A program made the position numbers and the translations under genes. Below are positions 22,559-31,496 of a stretch of DNA of 64,000 nucleotides, in pieces. Position 1 is the first letter of the stretch, and every line of letters starts with the position of its first letter. The notes beneath the pieces were generated by a model. The model had not been told where the DNA came from. It made no database searches and was given only the letters and a program-made list of their open reading frames with translations. The DNA is from Arthrobacter methylotrophus (GTDB lineage: Bacteria; Actinomycetota; Actinomycetes; Actinomycetales; Micrococcaceae), in contig NZ_BAABED010000001.1 of NCBI RefSeq assembly GCF_039539965.1, positions 744,001 to 808,000 on the forward strand. Direction: 5' to 3'.

Positions 22559-23497
22559 TCAGTTGAGTTTCAGAGCCACCGGGCGAATGGGGGCGCCCGT
22601 CGCGCCTTTGAGTCGAATCGGTGCTGCGATCACGCAGAACTCGTTGACGTCGTCAGCTGAAAGCTCTTCAAGGTTCAAGAGCTCGATCATGGGTACACCC
22701 GCCTCTGCGAGGAAGTGGCAATGCCCTGGAAGCCAGTTGTCAATGTGCTGGCTGGGGCCAACTTCCACGCACTCCTGATCGGCGCCAATAACACTGATTC
22801 CTTGAGCGGTCAGCCAGCGAGCAGCATCCAAGCTGAGGCCGGGAGGGTTCCCGAGGGCCTTGCTACCGTCGGGCCAGTAGGCCATCCGCCCCGTTCGGAC
22901 GAAGACAACGTCGCCCTCTCCAATGGTGAGGCCCGTTCGCTCAAGCTCCTCTTCAACATCCGCGACCGTGATGGCGTAGGAGTCGTCGAGGCATTGCACG
23001 CCCTTTAACTTGGCGATGTCCAGCAGCACTGTTCGGGCAATGATCGGAGGGATGGTGTCCACGCCACCCTTGGTCCAGTTGCGACTTCCCAAGTGTTCCT
23101 TCGCGGTGAAGCCGTTGTAGATGGCGCCGTCGACACCGAAATGGTTCAGAGCATCGATATGCGTGCCCGTGTGGGTGTAGAGGAAAACCACGTCACCCGA
23201 GTAACATACGTGGCGGTTAATCTGGTCGCCGGCGCCGTTCAGATTGTCCACAATAGTGCCTTCAGGCGTGTGGCTCATGAAAATCTGATATGAGGGGTCT
23301 CCGGCCGCCTGGAAGCTGGGCATACCGACGAAGTAGTCAACGCTGAGGTCATAGACCTTCGACGTATCCACTCGGCCGAGGGCCTTTGCCTGTGCAGTGA
23401 GCGCAAGAGCGTTCAGGGCTCCAAGCTCGTCGTCCGCACCGTAAGGGCTCGTCGCGACCTTGATGGCGGACTTCACGTCTGCGATGTTGGTCGTCAC
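22559..23497 (-). CDS. Cyclase-family metal-dependent amidohydrolase
   Basis: This 312-residue protein has the metal site HTGTHIDALNHFG (HxGTHxDxxxH), shared by kynurenine formamidase and isatin hydrolase. Further family marks are FVRTGRMAYW and SVIGADQECVE. These enzymes hydrolyse cyclic or N-acyl amide bonds with a divalent metal. In this operon it could act on the ring-opened product or open a second ring. The GTG start lies two bases after the stop of the small Dabb-like gene, so the two are co-translated. Confidence 0.88.
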   Translation of the reverse strand: MTTNIADVKSAIKVATSPYGADDELGALNALALTAQAKALGRVDTSKVYDLSVDYFVGMPSFQAAGDPSYQIFMSHTPEGTIVDNLNGAGDQINRHVCYSGDVVFLYTHTGTHIDALNHFGVDGAIYNGFTAKEHLGSRNWTKGGVDTIPPIIARTVLLDIAKLKGVQCLDDSYAITVADVEEELERTGLTIGEGDVVFVRTGRMAYWPDGSKALGNPPGLSLDAARWLTAQGISVIGADQECVEVGPSQHIDNWLPGHCHFLAEAGVPMIELLNLEELSADDVNEFCVIAAPIRLKGATGAPIRPVALKLN

Positions 23498-23499
23498 AG

Positions 23500-23799
23500 T
23501 TACTCAGCCTCTCGAACGAAGTCGACAACCGCGCGACTGCGGACCATGGGAAGCAATTGCTGCACGATCTCTTCGTGGAACGGGTCCGACGAATATGCTT
23601 CAAGGTCGGCCCAGGAGTCGAAGTCCGTGATGAGGACGCCATCCCACGGGTCGCCGTTCTCGTTGGGCTCTCCCACGTGGCTTCCCAATTCCCAGCTGCG
23701 GATCATCGTCAACTTGTCCGAAAGCTGGGTTAGAAGGTCGAGGATGGTCGACTTGTCAGTCGTTTCTGCTGCCTGCCAAATGAATACATGCCTGATCAA
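23500..23799 (-). CDS. Small Dabb-like (ferredoxin-fold) protein, first gene of the RutA-like operon
   Basis: This 99-residue protein begins MIRHVFIWQAAETTDKSTIL and contains LGSHVGEPNENGDPWDGVLI and DFDSWADLEAYSSDPFHEE, a pattern typical of stress-responsive Dabb or antibiotic-biosynthesis-monooxygenase-like barrels. Such small proteins often handle reactive or hydrophobic intermediates, and their role is usually unproven. The start is TTG with AGGAG upstream. The same TTG and ribosome site are kept in the relic at 17914, which supports this start. Confidence 0.82.
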   Translation of the reverse strand: MIRHVFIWQAAETTDKSTILDLLTQLSDKLTMIRSWELGSHVGEPNENGDPWDGVLITDFDSWADLEAYSSDPFHEEIVQQLLPMVRSRAVVDFVREAE

Positions 23800-23916
23800 A
23801 ACTGGGCTCCTGTCGATACGTCAAGACCGCCGCACCGTAGTTTTCAGATTGCTGAACGCTCCTGTACTTGCGGTCTTTTTGGTGTACTGCCATACTCCGC
23901 TCTCACTCACCTATGA

Positions 23917-23946
23917 GTCCAACACATGCTTGTCATTGCACCTATC
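23917..23946 (-). promoter_or_regulatory. Candidate LysR-regulated promoter segment (copy 2)
   Basis: These 30 bases match 17768-17797 at 28 of 30 positions. They lie 118-147 bases upstream of the Dabb-like start, where a LysR activator would bind. The conserved core is GATAGGTGCAAT followed by ACAAG. Confidence 0.65.
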
Positions 23947-24199
23947 TATATAGATCATGAATCGAGTCGAGATCACCGCTGCAGATGCTGGCCGGAGTTA
24001 CCAGATACGGCACGAAAGAGTCAGTGACTGCGAGTTTGTCGCGGTAGAAGAATGCGAGTTGATCGGATGGATTTCCGGAAACCATAAGGCCAGCGCATGG
24101 GCATGCCTTGCCGAGCACGAATGGATGGGAACCGGAGGGAGCGGCCGCCGGTGATGGTTTCCAGAAAGGCGATGTTGTCGCATAGGTCACCCCCTAATG
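23947..24199. other. Unassigned region upstream of the RutA-like operon
   Basis: The region holds short open frames on both strands. One minus-strand frame reads LAFFYRDKLAVTDSFVPYLV, but it has no recognisable domain and no clear start. It may be another gene remnant. I would not annotate a gene here. Confidence 0.35.
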
Positions 24200-24545
24200 T
24201 GCCGCACCCGACTGCCGACAAGTCCTTTGACTTACGCCATGCATGGACTTTGGGCGGCGTCGAAACCGACCATGCATTCACCGACCTCGTCCGGGACCGC
24301 AAGGGAACAGTTCGGATCACAGTGGATCCGGTGTCGGAATCGGCTGGGATGGGTCTCGTGACCGGGCCCGGGTTCAGACGCCGATAACGCCGTCGCTGAA
24401 CGCCACCCGCCCGGATTCGCCGTCGCTGAACGCCACCCGCCCGGATTCGCCGTCGAATCCGATGAGCTGCACCAGACGTATTCAAGGCCGGGCACGACGT
24501 TGTCCTCCTCGCACCCGACACTGCCCACATCTCAAAGGTCCGTGA
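24200..24545 (+). pseudogene. Decayed aldose 1-epimerase gene fragment
   Basis: Pieces in different plus-strand frames match the C-terminal third of aldose 1-epimerases. They are FDLRHAWTLGGVETDHAFTD, corresponding to FDFRxPRxLGxxxLDxAFTD; AVAERHPPGFAVE; and then, across frames, MSC, VFKAGHDVVLLAPDTAHIS, matching EPMSCxPxxFxxGxxLVxLxPG. At least two frameshifts and a 30-bp tandem duplication are present. It is not functional. Confidence 0.65.
24391..24450. repeat. 30-bp tandem duplication in the epimerase relic
   Basis: Two perfect adjacent copies of a 30-base unit (24391-24420, 24421-24450) begin CGTCGCTGAACGCCACC. The duplication keeps the reading frame (AVAERHPPGF repeated). Confidence 0.9.
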
Positions 24546-25204
24546 CAAAATCGGCTTTCGACGAGGTGCTGGCGCCAACGATCGTTGAGGCAACTCGTGG
24601 ATCAAGCTTCGAGAACTGCAGGGCAGCTGCCGCTAGGGGGACACAGATCAACCGCATCTTATCGCTGCGTTCCAGACGTGCCGGACCCCTCTCCCAGTTC
24701 ATGCCCTGGGTAGACCTTCCCTCCCCATCCAAAAGTAATCTGCCGGTGAATGGCGCGCCATTGACGAATGCCACCTCCCGGGAGACGGCATTCTCGATCA
24801 GCGGCTCGGCCGCCCGATCCAGCAGGTTAGACGGAACGTGGCTAATCAGGGCGTCGAACGCATCAGTTTGCAGGCACTTCAGTTGGAGATCTATCGGACC
24901 GCTTGCAATGCCGAGATGATTGATCATGCCGTGATCCCGCAACCCAACGAGCGTTGCAAGAGGACCGCTATGCGCCGTTGCTGGTTCAAAGCTGAACTCT
25001 TCGGGTTTACGCAGCAAGACGAGCGGGAGAAGGTCGAGGCCAAGGCGCTGAAGGCTCCCTTCCACGGCGCGCACAATGCCGTCCCCCGAGCAGCTGGCTA
25101 GTGCACACATCCATCGTGCTAATGTCGATGCCCACTGATGACGCCGACAGGCCCGCACGGCCAAGCATTCGTCTTCTCATCTTTACCCTCGTGCAACCCT
25201 TCAT
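24540..25204 (-). pseudogene. Aldo/keto reductase gene with a large internal deletion
   Basis: Minus-strand frames give an aldo/keto reductase start, MRRRMLGRAGLSASSVGI (compare MxxRxLGRTGLxVSxLG), followed within about 100 bases in another frame by AVEGSLQRLGLDLLPLVLL, a segment that normally lies about 90 residues further on. The rest of the barrel (ISHVPSNLLDRAAEP, LQFSKLDPRVASTIVGASTS) is recognisable. The catalytic Tyr/Lys region is deleted. It lies convergent to the epimerase relic; both look like remains of a sugar-utilisation locus. Confidence 0.75.
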
Positions 25205-25381
25205 ACGTTTTTGTGACCTTCTTTAGCCCGGCTGGGCGGTCGCGGTCGATTCCCCGACGCAGGGCAAGGCAAACCGTCAGTTGTTGCAGCGGGATGAGGA
25301 TCTTGCGTCCGGATGCTCGGCCTGGCCGTCAGTTGTTTTCACCTCGACGAGGACGCTAGTCTCGGTCATTCCGAGACAGTC

Positions 25382-26398
25382 TCAGTCGAAGTGAGACATT
25401 CCGCGGGGTTCCAGTCCGATGGTTTTGTAGCATTGGTCGATTAGTTCCGCGGTTTGGACGGCGTCGTCGCTGTCTGTGGGCATGGGGATTCCGTGCCGGA
25501 TCAGGGCGGTGAAAGCGTCCAGCTGGTAGGTGTAGGAGGATCTGGTGTCCGTGCGCTCGATCCGTCGGCCGTCATTCGTTTTCACCTCGAGGCTGTCATC
25601 GGTATGAGGGAGGATGAAATTTGCCACGGTGGCTTCTCCTTTACTTCCGATGGCGCGGTAGGTCATTTCAGCTTTGGTCCCGTTCATGTTGCATCGGGCC
25701 GTTGCGGTAACGCCGGAGGGATAGACCAAGTCCGCGTCAACCCATTCGTCCACCCCAGGCAATCCGTGCCGTTCGGCGCCCCGGGCATCGATGAGGGTGG
25801 GATTCCCTCCTGCCAGATGGGCCATGGCCCGGATGGCATGGAGGCTGTAGCAGCCAAGGTCCATGAGGGCTCCGCCCGCCAGAGGCAGCGACCACCGGGG
25901 GTCTTCGGGTGGTGGGGGCGGAATCATCACCATGGTTTCCACGCGCTGGAGCTCGCCGAGTTCCCCGGAGGCGACCAGTTCGTGGAGTCTCTTCGTGACG
26001 GGGTGGTAGAGATAGTGGAAGCCGTCGACGACCTTGACGCCCGCGCGTTTGCCTGCGTCGCGCACATCCCTGGCTTCTGCCGCGTTTGCGGCGAACGGTT
26101 TCTCTGACAGGACGTGTTTTCCCGCGGCGATGGCCTCCAGGTTCCATCGTGCGTGCAGCGAGTTGGCGAGCGGGTTATAGACCGCTTCGACCTCTGGATC
26201 ATTGACTAGCTCTTCGTAGGAACCGAGTGCCCGTTCCACGCCGTACCGGTCGGCAAAGTCCTTTGCACGGTCCCGGTCGCGGGCTGCGACGGCCACGAGC
26301 CGAGCACCTGTCAGCCCGGCAGGTTCAACGATGGATGTCGGGCTGACGCGGGACGCTCCCAGGATGCCGATGCGCCGCGGTGCTTCTTCTGGATCCAT
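25382..26398 (-). CDS. Gfo/Idh/MocA family oxidoreductase
   Basis: This 338-residue NAD(P)-dependent dehydrogenase has a Rossmann start, RRIGILGASRVSPTSIVEPA, the family motif HVLSEKPFAANAAEA, and VDGFHYLYHPVTKRLHEL. It should oxidise or reduce a sugar or cyclitol. It is the last gene of the minus-strand sugar cluster, following a TIM-barrel isomerase after 78 bases. The start is ATG 26398. Confidence 0.9.
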   Translation of the reverse strand: MDPEEAPRRIGILGASRVSPTSIVEPAGLTGARLVAVAARDRDRAKDFADRYGVERALGSYEELVNDPEVEAVYNPLANSLHARWNLEAIAAGKHVLSEKPFAANAAEARDVRDAGKRAGVKVVDGFHYLYHPVTKRLHELVASGELGELQRVETMVMIPPPPPEDPRWSLPLAGGALMDLGCYSLHAIRAMAHLAGGNPTLIDARGAERHGLPGVDEWVDADLVYPSGVTATARCNMNGTKAEMTYRAIGSKGEATVANFILPHTDDSLEVKTNDGRRIERTDTRSSYTYQLDAFTALIRHGIPMPTDSDDAVQTAELIDQCYKTIGLEPRGMSHFD

Positions 26399-26476
26399 TT
26401 GTGGAGTCCTTTCTGGTTTCTGATGTCGCCTTCGCCCCCGCCGAATTGGTCACAGCGCGTCATGCCCCGCGGCTGG

Positions 26477-27472
26477 CTACTGGCTGAAGGCGGCGTCGAA
26501 GGAGGTGTTCGAGGCGGGGAAGTCGTATTTTTTGAGGGCGGCGAGGGCTTCGGGGGCGCCGTGGAGGCGGTCCATGCCGGCGTCTTCCCATTCCACGGAG
26601 ATCGGCCCGGTGTAGCCGATCGCGGTGAGGGCCCGGAAGGAGGATTCCCAGGGCACGTCGCCGCGTCCGGCGGAGACGAAGTCCCAGCCGCGGCGCGGGT
26701 CGCCCCATGGCAGGTGGGAGCCGAGGACCGTGTTGCGGCCGGTGGGGCGGAGCTTGGTGTCTTTGCAGTCCACGTGGTAGATCCGGTCCTTGAAGTCCCA
26801 GATGAAGGAGACGGGGTCGATGCCTTGCCACATGAAGTGCGAGGGGTCCCAGTTCAGCCCGAACGCTTCCCGGTGCCCGATCGCTTCCAGGGTCCGGACG
26901 GTGGTCCAGTAGTCGTAGGCGATCTCGGAGGGGTGGACTTCGTGGGCGAAACGGACGCCGCATTCGTCGAAGACGTCAAGGATGGGGTTCCAGCGGTCCG
27001 CGAAGTCCTGGTAGCCGGCGTCGATGACTTTCTCGGGGACGGGCGGGAACATGGCGAGGTATTGCCAGATGGAGGACCCGGTGAACCCGACGACGGTACC
27101 CACACCTAAAGCGCGGGCGAGGCGGGCGGTGTGTTTCATTTCCTCGGCGGCGCGCTGCCGCACGCCTTCGGGTTCGCCATCACCCCAGACCTTGGAACCG
27201 ACGATGGCCTCGTGCCGGAAGTCGATGGGGTCATCGCACACGGCCTGGCCCTTGAGGTGGTTGGAGATGGCCCAGACCTTGAGGTTGTACTTCTCCAACA
27301 CCGCGAGTTTGGACTCGACGTAGCCGGGTTCGTCCCAGCGCCAGGCGTCCAGGTGGTCTCCGGAGACGGCGATTTCCAGGCCGTCGTAGCCCCATCCGGA
27401 GGCGAGGCGGGCGACTTCCTCGAAGGGCAGATCGGCCCACTGGCCGGTGAACAGGGTGTAGGGGCGGGACAT
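26477..27472 (-). CDS. Sugar phosphate isomerase/epimerase (TIM barrel)
   Basis: This 331-residue AP-endonuclease-2-type TIM barrel contains WGYDGLEIAVSGDHLDAW and the metal-site segments GVRFAHEVHPSEIAYD, FGLNWDPSHFMWQG, HVDCKDTKL and ISVEWEDAGMD, placing Glu, Asp, His and Glu as in sugar epimerases. It probably isomerises a keto-sugar made by the neighbouring Gfo/Idh enzymes. It starts at ATG 27472 with AAGGAG upstream. Confidence 0.88.
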   Translation of the reverse strand: MSRPYTLFTGQWADLPFEEVARLASGWGYDGLEIAVSGDHLDAWRWDEPGYVESKLAVLEKYNLKVWAISNHLKGQAVCDDPIDFRHEAIVGSKVWGDGEPEGVRQRAAEEMKHTARLARALGVGTVVGFTGSSIWQYLAMFPPVPEKVIDAGYQDFADRWNPILDVFDECGVRFAHEVHPSEIAYDYWTTVRTLEAIGHREAFGLNWDPSHFMWQGIDPVSFIWDFKDRIYHVDCKDTKLRPTGRNTVLGSHLPWGDPRRGWDFVSAGRGDVPWESSFRALTAIGYTGPISVEWEDAGMDRLHGAPEALAALKKYDFPASNTSFDAAFSQ

Positions 27473-27552
27473 TGGTTCTCCTTGGCTCTACTGGATTGTC
27501 CGGCTTGCGGAGGGTCGGCGCGTCGGGATCAAAAGGTTGTCTCGTCGGCTGT

Positions 27553-27568
27553 GGCAGCGTTTGCTGCC
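27553..27568. promoter_or_regulatory. Short palindrome between the two TIM-barrel genes
   Basis: GGCAGCGTTTGCTGCC is a 6-bp inverted repeat with a four-base centre, about 80 bases upstream of the TIM-barrel gene at 26477-27472. It could be an operator for a separate promoter of the last two genes. The evidence is symmetry and position only. Confidence 0.35.
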
Positions 27569-27642
27569 ATGTCGGATTCCGTTCTTGATGTCCGGGGACT
27601 GCAGATCGGGTACGGCCAGGAAAATACCGGCGCCGCTGCAGA

Positions 27643-27668
27643 CCCCGGACCGTGGGCTGGGTCCGGGG
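27643..27668 (-). terminator. GC-rich hairpin after the second TIM-barrel gene
   Basis: CCCCGGAC and GTCCGGGG pair across a ten-base loop, five bases past the stop at 27673. There is no clear U-tract on the minus strand, so it may attenuate rather than fully terminate before the last two genes. Confidence 0.45.
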
Positions 27669-27672
27669 GTGC

Positions 27673-28533
27673 TCAGAGGGCTTGGGATTTTTTCATGCAG
27701 TCCCTGACATAGGCGTCGGACGCGCGAAGGTGTTCACCGATTTTTTCGAAGCTCCATCCCTGCGTTCCGTGGCATTTGAGGCTGGCCACGCCTTCGTACC
27801 CGACGCGGCGCAGTGTTCCCAGCATCACGGAGTGGTCAAGTGTCCCGTCGGGGCGGGGAAGTTGCTGGTCGGCGTGACCGAAGTTCAGCCCGTCGGTGCC
27901 GTGGCGGTAGGCGCGGTCGATGTCCCAGATGTAGTAGTAGAAGAGCCTCTTGCGCTCGGCGAGGAACGTGATCGCTTCGCTGATGGTGTCCTGCATCACC
28001 CACAGGTGCGGGGGAGCGATGCAGACGCCGAGGTAGGGGTCGTCAATGTCGCGGATGAGCCGTTTCATCTGCGCGAGCGTGTCAACGCCTTCGTCCCATC
28101 GCTGGTCTTCGTTGGCGCCGGATTCGAAGTCGGCGGCGAAAGGGACGGTGAGATGGTTTTCGACCGCGATCCGGACTCCGCGGCGCGCTCCTGCTTCGAC
28201 GATGGGTGGCAGGAAGGTGGAGACGAAGTCGGGGTAGTTGGCTTCGCAGTCGAAGACGAGGGTGTCGATTCCGAGGTCCGCGGCGAAATCGACCCGTTCA
28301 AGGATCTCGTCCTGGGTCTTTCCATACACGGTGAGGCCGCAGGGTTTGACCCCGTATTTGTCCAGCACCCCGAGGATTTTTCCGGGGTCATCTCCCGGAT
28401 TGACGTGGTGTGCCAGCGGAGCGGCGGAGGACCAGAGGTTGACTTCCTTGAAGCCAATGTCGGCAAGGTCGCGGATCGAGTCTTCGAATCCGTGGTCGTG
28501 GTAGGGGACGAGCTCGGCGGCATATCTGAACAT
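27673..28533 (-). CDS. Sugar phosphate isomerase/epimerase (TIM barrel)
   Basis: This 286-residue TIM barrel has RDLADIGFKEVNLWSS, GVRIAVENHLTVPF (metal-ligand Glu), YLGVCIAPPHLWVMQ and YYYIWDIDRAYRHG. It differs clearly from the isomerase at 26477-27472, so it is not a simple duplicate. It follows the zinc dehydrogenase gene by 33 bases. It starts at ATG 28533 with AAGGAGAG upstream. Confidence 0.82.
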   Translation of the reverse strand: MFRYAAELVPYHDHGFEDSIRDLADIGFKEVNLWSSAAPLAHHVNPGDDPGKILGVLDKYGVKPCGLTVYGKTQDEILERVDFAADLGIDTLVFDCEANYPDFVSTFLPPIVEAGARRGVRIAVENHLTVPFAADFESGANEDQRWDEGVDTLAQMKRLIRDIDDPYLGVCIAPPHLWVMQDTISEAITFLAERKRLFYYYIWDIDRAYRHGTDGLNFGHADQQLPRPDGTLDHSVMLGTLRRVGYEGVASLKCHGTQGWSFEKIGEHLRASDAYVRDCMKKSQAL

Positions 28534-28566
28534 GGGTTCTCTCCTTGGGGGGGGTCTGACCGGGGG

Positions 28567-29595
28567 TTACCAGACGAAGACGGCTTTTTCGGTTTCGCGT
28601 TGATCGAAGGCGCGGAAGGCTTCCTCGGCCTGGTCGATGGAAAAGTCGTGGCTGATGAGTTTTTCGACCGGGATTTTCTGGTCGATGACCAGGCGGACGA
28701 TTTCTTCCCATTCGCTGATGGGGAAGTACCAGCCACCGACGACGGTGAGCAGCTTTCTGAGCATCTGGTCGCTGGGGTTGATCTGCGTGGCCCGCGACTC
28801 ACCGACGAAAGCGACGGCGCCGAGCTTGGCGGCGGCGTCAAGGGCCGAGTTCTGCCCGGCGGGGTTGCCGGAACAATCGATGCAGACGTCGGCTCCGCGG
28901 CTCTGGGTTAGGGCCCGGATCTGCCGGACGGCGTCGGCTGTCGTGCTGTTGATGACGGCGTCCGCGCCAAGGGAGCTGGCCTGTTCGAGACGGTGGTCGA
29001 TGACGTCGACGGCGATGACACGGGCGCCAAAGGCCTTGCCGATGAGTACCGCGGCGGATCCCATCGGTCCCATGCCGAAGACAGCTACGGTTTTGCCGCC
29101 GGCCACGCCGAGCTGCTTCTGCACGTGGTACTGGCTGCCGACCATGTCGGTCATCACCGCCCCGGCGCGGAAGCTGAGTTCGTCGGGGAGCTGGAGACAG
29201 TTGCGTTCGGGAAGGACGAAGTAGTCGGCGTCACCGCCGTGGACGTCGAAACCAAAGCATTTCCACTGGTTGCACAGCATCATGTAACCGCTGAGGCAGT
29301 ACTCGCAGAATCCGCAACCCAGAGCGAGGTAGCCGGCAACGCGGTCGCCTTCCTTGACATGGGTCACGGCGTTTCCGACCTTGACGACTTCGCCTGCTGC
29401 CTCGTGCCCGGGGATCACCGAACCCTGGCCTGCGCCTTCTCCGCCGACAATCGGGGTGCCGTAGTAGATGCTCATGTCGCTGCGGCAGATCGCGGAGGCA
29501 CGGGTCCGCACCAGCACCTCATGCGGTCCCGGCTTCGGGAGCTCGCGTTCCACGACTGTGACTCTTTTGTCACCGGGGAGAATGACTGCTTTCAT
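28567..29595 (-). CDS. Zinc-dependent alcohol/polyol dehydrogenase (MDR family)
   Basis: This 342-residue medium-chain dehydrogenase has the catalytic zinc site ICRSDMSIYYG and PGHEAAGEVV, the structural zinc cysteines in GCGFCEYCLSGYMMLC, and the coenzyme motif VAVFGMGPMGSAAV. The family oxidises secondary hydroxyls of polyols or sugars with NAD+. I chose ATG 29595 with GGAGAAG upstream rather than the earlier ATG 29616, which touches the permease stop. Confidence 0.9.
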   Translation of the reverse strand: MKAVILPGDKRVTVVERELPKPGPHEVLVRTRASAICRSDMSIYYGTPIVGGEGAGQGSVIPGHEAAGEVVKVGNAVTHVKEGDRVAGYLALGCGFCEYCLSGYMMLCNQWKCFGFDVHGGDADYFVLPERNCLQLPDELSFRAGAVMTDMVGSQYHVQKQLGVAGGKTVAVFGMGPMGSAAVLIGKAFGARVIAVDVIDHRLEQASSLGADAVINSTTADAVRQIRALTQSRGADVCIDCSGNPAGQNSALDAAAKLGAVAFVGESRATQINPSDQMLRKLLTVVGGWYFPISEWEEIVRLVIDQKIPVEKLISHDFSIDQAEEAFRAFDQRETEKAVFVW

Positions 29596-29616
29596 TTTTT
29601 CTTCTCCAATACTCAT

Positions 29617-30477
29617 TTACTTGACCGCACCGAAGGTCAGGCCTGCGACCATCTGGCGGCGCAACACGACCATGAGCACCAGGATGGGCGCGACGATCAG
29701 GGTCGCGGCGGCGGTGATGTTACCCCAGTCCGTGCCGTACATGCCGGTGAACTGCTGCAGACCCACTGGAGCAGTCTTGGCTCCGCTGCGGGTCAGAGAC
29801 AGCGCGAACAGGAATTCGTTCCAGGACAGGACGATGGTCAGTACGGCGGCCGTGGCGACGGAGGGCACGAGCAGGGGCCAGATGATCCGGCGGAGGACCT
29901 CCCAGGTCGAGGCCCCGTCAACCATGGCTGCTTCCTGGATCTCGTAGGGCAACTGCAGGATCGAGCTGCGCAGGATCCAGACCACGATGGGCAGGTTGAA
30001 GGCAGCGTACGGGATTATCAGGGCCGGGTAGGTGTCCATGAGCCCGAGCTTGCCGGCGAAGACAAAGATAGGGATGACGGCGACGATGGGAGGGAACATG
30101 TAGGTCGACAGGATCCAGGATGAGAGTCCCTTGCGGGCCCGGAAATCCCTCATGGTCAGGGCGTAGGCGGCAGGCACCCCCACGAGAATGGCCAGGGCGG
30201 TGGCGCCGAGACTGACGATCGCACTGTTGGTGAGCAGCTGACCGAAGCTTTCGGATTTCCCGCCGCCGGCTGACAGCACGGAGGCGTAGTTGTCCAGAGT
30301 GGGCTGGAAGATCCAGGCCGGGGGGATTTGGTTGGCGATCCCGGCCGGCTTGATGGAGGTGATGAGCATGAACAGCAGCGGCACGAGGCCGATCAGGAGC
30401 CATGCCCATAGGAAGGTACGTCCGATGATGACGCGTGCCATGGCACCGCCGCGGCTGGTTGATGATGTCGTTGTCAT
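29617..30477 (-). CDS. Carbohydrate ABC transporter permease (MalG type)
   Basis: This 286-residue protein has six predicted membrane segments. The EAA loop YEIQEAAMVDGASTWEVLRR is followed by the typical C-terminus GLTFGAVK. It is the second membrane subunit of an importer whose partner gene overlaps it by one base (TAATG). No ATPase gene is present in the cluster. Actinobacterial sugar importers commonly share a distant MsiK-type ATPase. Confidence 0.93.
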   Translation of the reverse strand: MTTTSSTSRGGAMARVIIGRTFLWAWLLIGLVPLLFMLITSIKPAGIANQIPPAWIFQPTLDNYASVLSAGGGKSESFGQLLTNSAIVSLGATALAILVGVPAAYALTMRDFRARKGLSSWILSTYMFPPIVAVIPIFVFAGKLGLMDTYPALIIPYAAFNLPIVVWILRSSILQLPYEIQEAAMVDGASTWEVLRRIIWPLLVPSVATAAVLTIVLSWNEFLFALSLTRSGAKTAPVGLQQFTGMYGTDWGNITAAATLIVAPILVLMVVLRRQMVAGLTFGAVK

Positions 30478-31457
30478 TACATTTCCTCAGGGTCTGCTCG
30501 GCGGCCGATGATGCGCAGCATGAAGGGGATAAGGAGCGAGAGGATGATCAGGAAGACCACGCCCAGGGCGCAGGCGAGACCGACGTTGAAGCTTTGAAGG
30601 CCGACGCGGAATATGCCGAGGTTGATGATCTCGGTGGACTCACCGGGACCGCCGCCGGTAAGGATCTTGAACGAATCGAAGGTTTTGAAGGCCTGGATGG
30701 TCCGCAGTACGGCTGCGATCGCGATGAACGGCACCATGGCCGGAAAGGTGATGTGCCGGAACATCTGCCATGGGGTCGCTCCGTCTACCATGGCTGCTTC
30801 CCGGGGCTCGCCCGGCAGGGACTGAAGGCCGGCCATCAGGATCAGGGCGATGAACGGGGTCCATTGCCACATGTCGAGAATGACCAGGACGATCCATGCT
30901 GATGTCGGATCACCGAGCAGGTCGATGCCTTTGGGGAATCCGAAGACGCCGAGGTAGTAGCCTACCCAACCGTAGTTGGGGTTCAGCAGCTGCTTGAAGA
31001 CCATTGCCGCGACCGCCGGGGTGACGGCGAACGGAAGCAGCATGAGGGCGGCCCCGACTTTATTGGCGCGGGTCTGGGCGGCCAGCGGGAGTGCCAGGGC
31101 GAAGCCCAGGATCATCTCCAGGATCACCGCGACCGCGACGAAGCCGAACGTGATCAGGAATGCGTGCTGGACCGAGGCATTGGTGACCGCCTCGATGAAG
31201 TTATCCAGTCCAACGAATTTGCCCACACCCCCGAGGATCTTGTCGTTGCGGAAGGCTGAGTAGAAGATAAAAATAGTGGGTGCCACCGTCATCAGCAGCA
31301 GGACAACCATGGCCGGGGCCATGTACACCCACGGGGTCGAACGCTTTTTCCAGGTCAGCGGCTTCCTGCCGCGCGCACCGACCGTGGTACGGCCGGCCGC
31401 GCGGCGGGAAGCGTCAACCGTCAAGGTCGCATCCAATGGTGCGGCGGTTGCTTTCAT
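30477..31457 (-). CDS. Carbohydrate ABC transporter permease (MalF type)
   Basis: This 326-residue protein has a cytoplasmic N-terminus of about 40 residues and six membrane segments. The EAA motif is PGEPREAAMVDGATPWQMF. It forms the membrane pair with the following gene. It lies 39 bases downstream of the binding-protein gene in the usual order of sugar importers. Confidence 0.93.
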   Translation of the reverse strand: MKATAAPLDATLTVDASRRAAGRTTVGARGRKPLTWKKRSTPWVYMAPAMVVLLLMTVAPTIFIFYSAFRNDKILGGVGKFVGLDNFIEAVTNASVQHAFLITFGFVAVAVILEMILGFALALPLAAQTRANKVGAALMLLPFAVTPAVAAMVFKQLLNPNYGWVGYYLGVFGFPKGIDLLGDPTSAWIVLVILDMWQWTPFIALILMAGLQSLPGEPREAAMVDGATPWQMFRHITFPAMVPFIAIAAVLRTIQAFKTFDSFKILTGGGPGESTEIINLGIFRVGLQSFNVGLACALGVVFLIILSLLIPFMLRIIGRRADPEEM

Positions 31458-31496
31458 AATCGATACTCCTTGGGCGACCTTGAACGGTCTGATGGG

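Noticed and set aside
23957..24190. A gene in the region upstream of the RutA-like operon
   Set aside because: Short frames occur on both strands, but none has a start with a ribosome site or a recognisable domain.
27652..30123. Two long plus-strand frames opposite the sugar operon
   Set aside because: They mirror the TIM-barrel, dehydrogenase and permease genes and show only low-complexity sequence.
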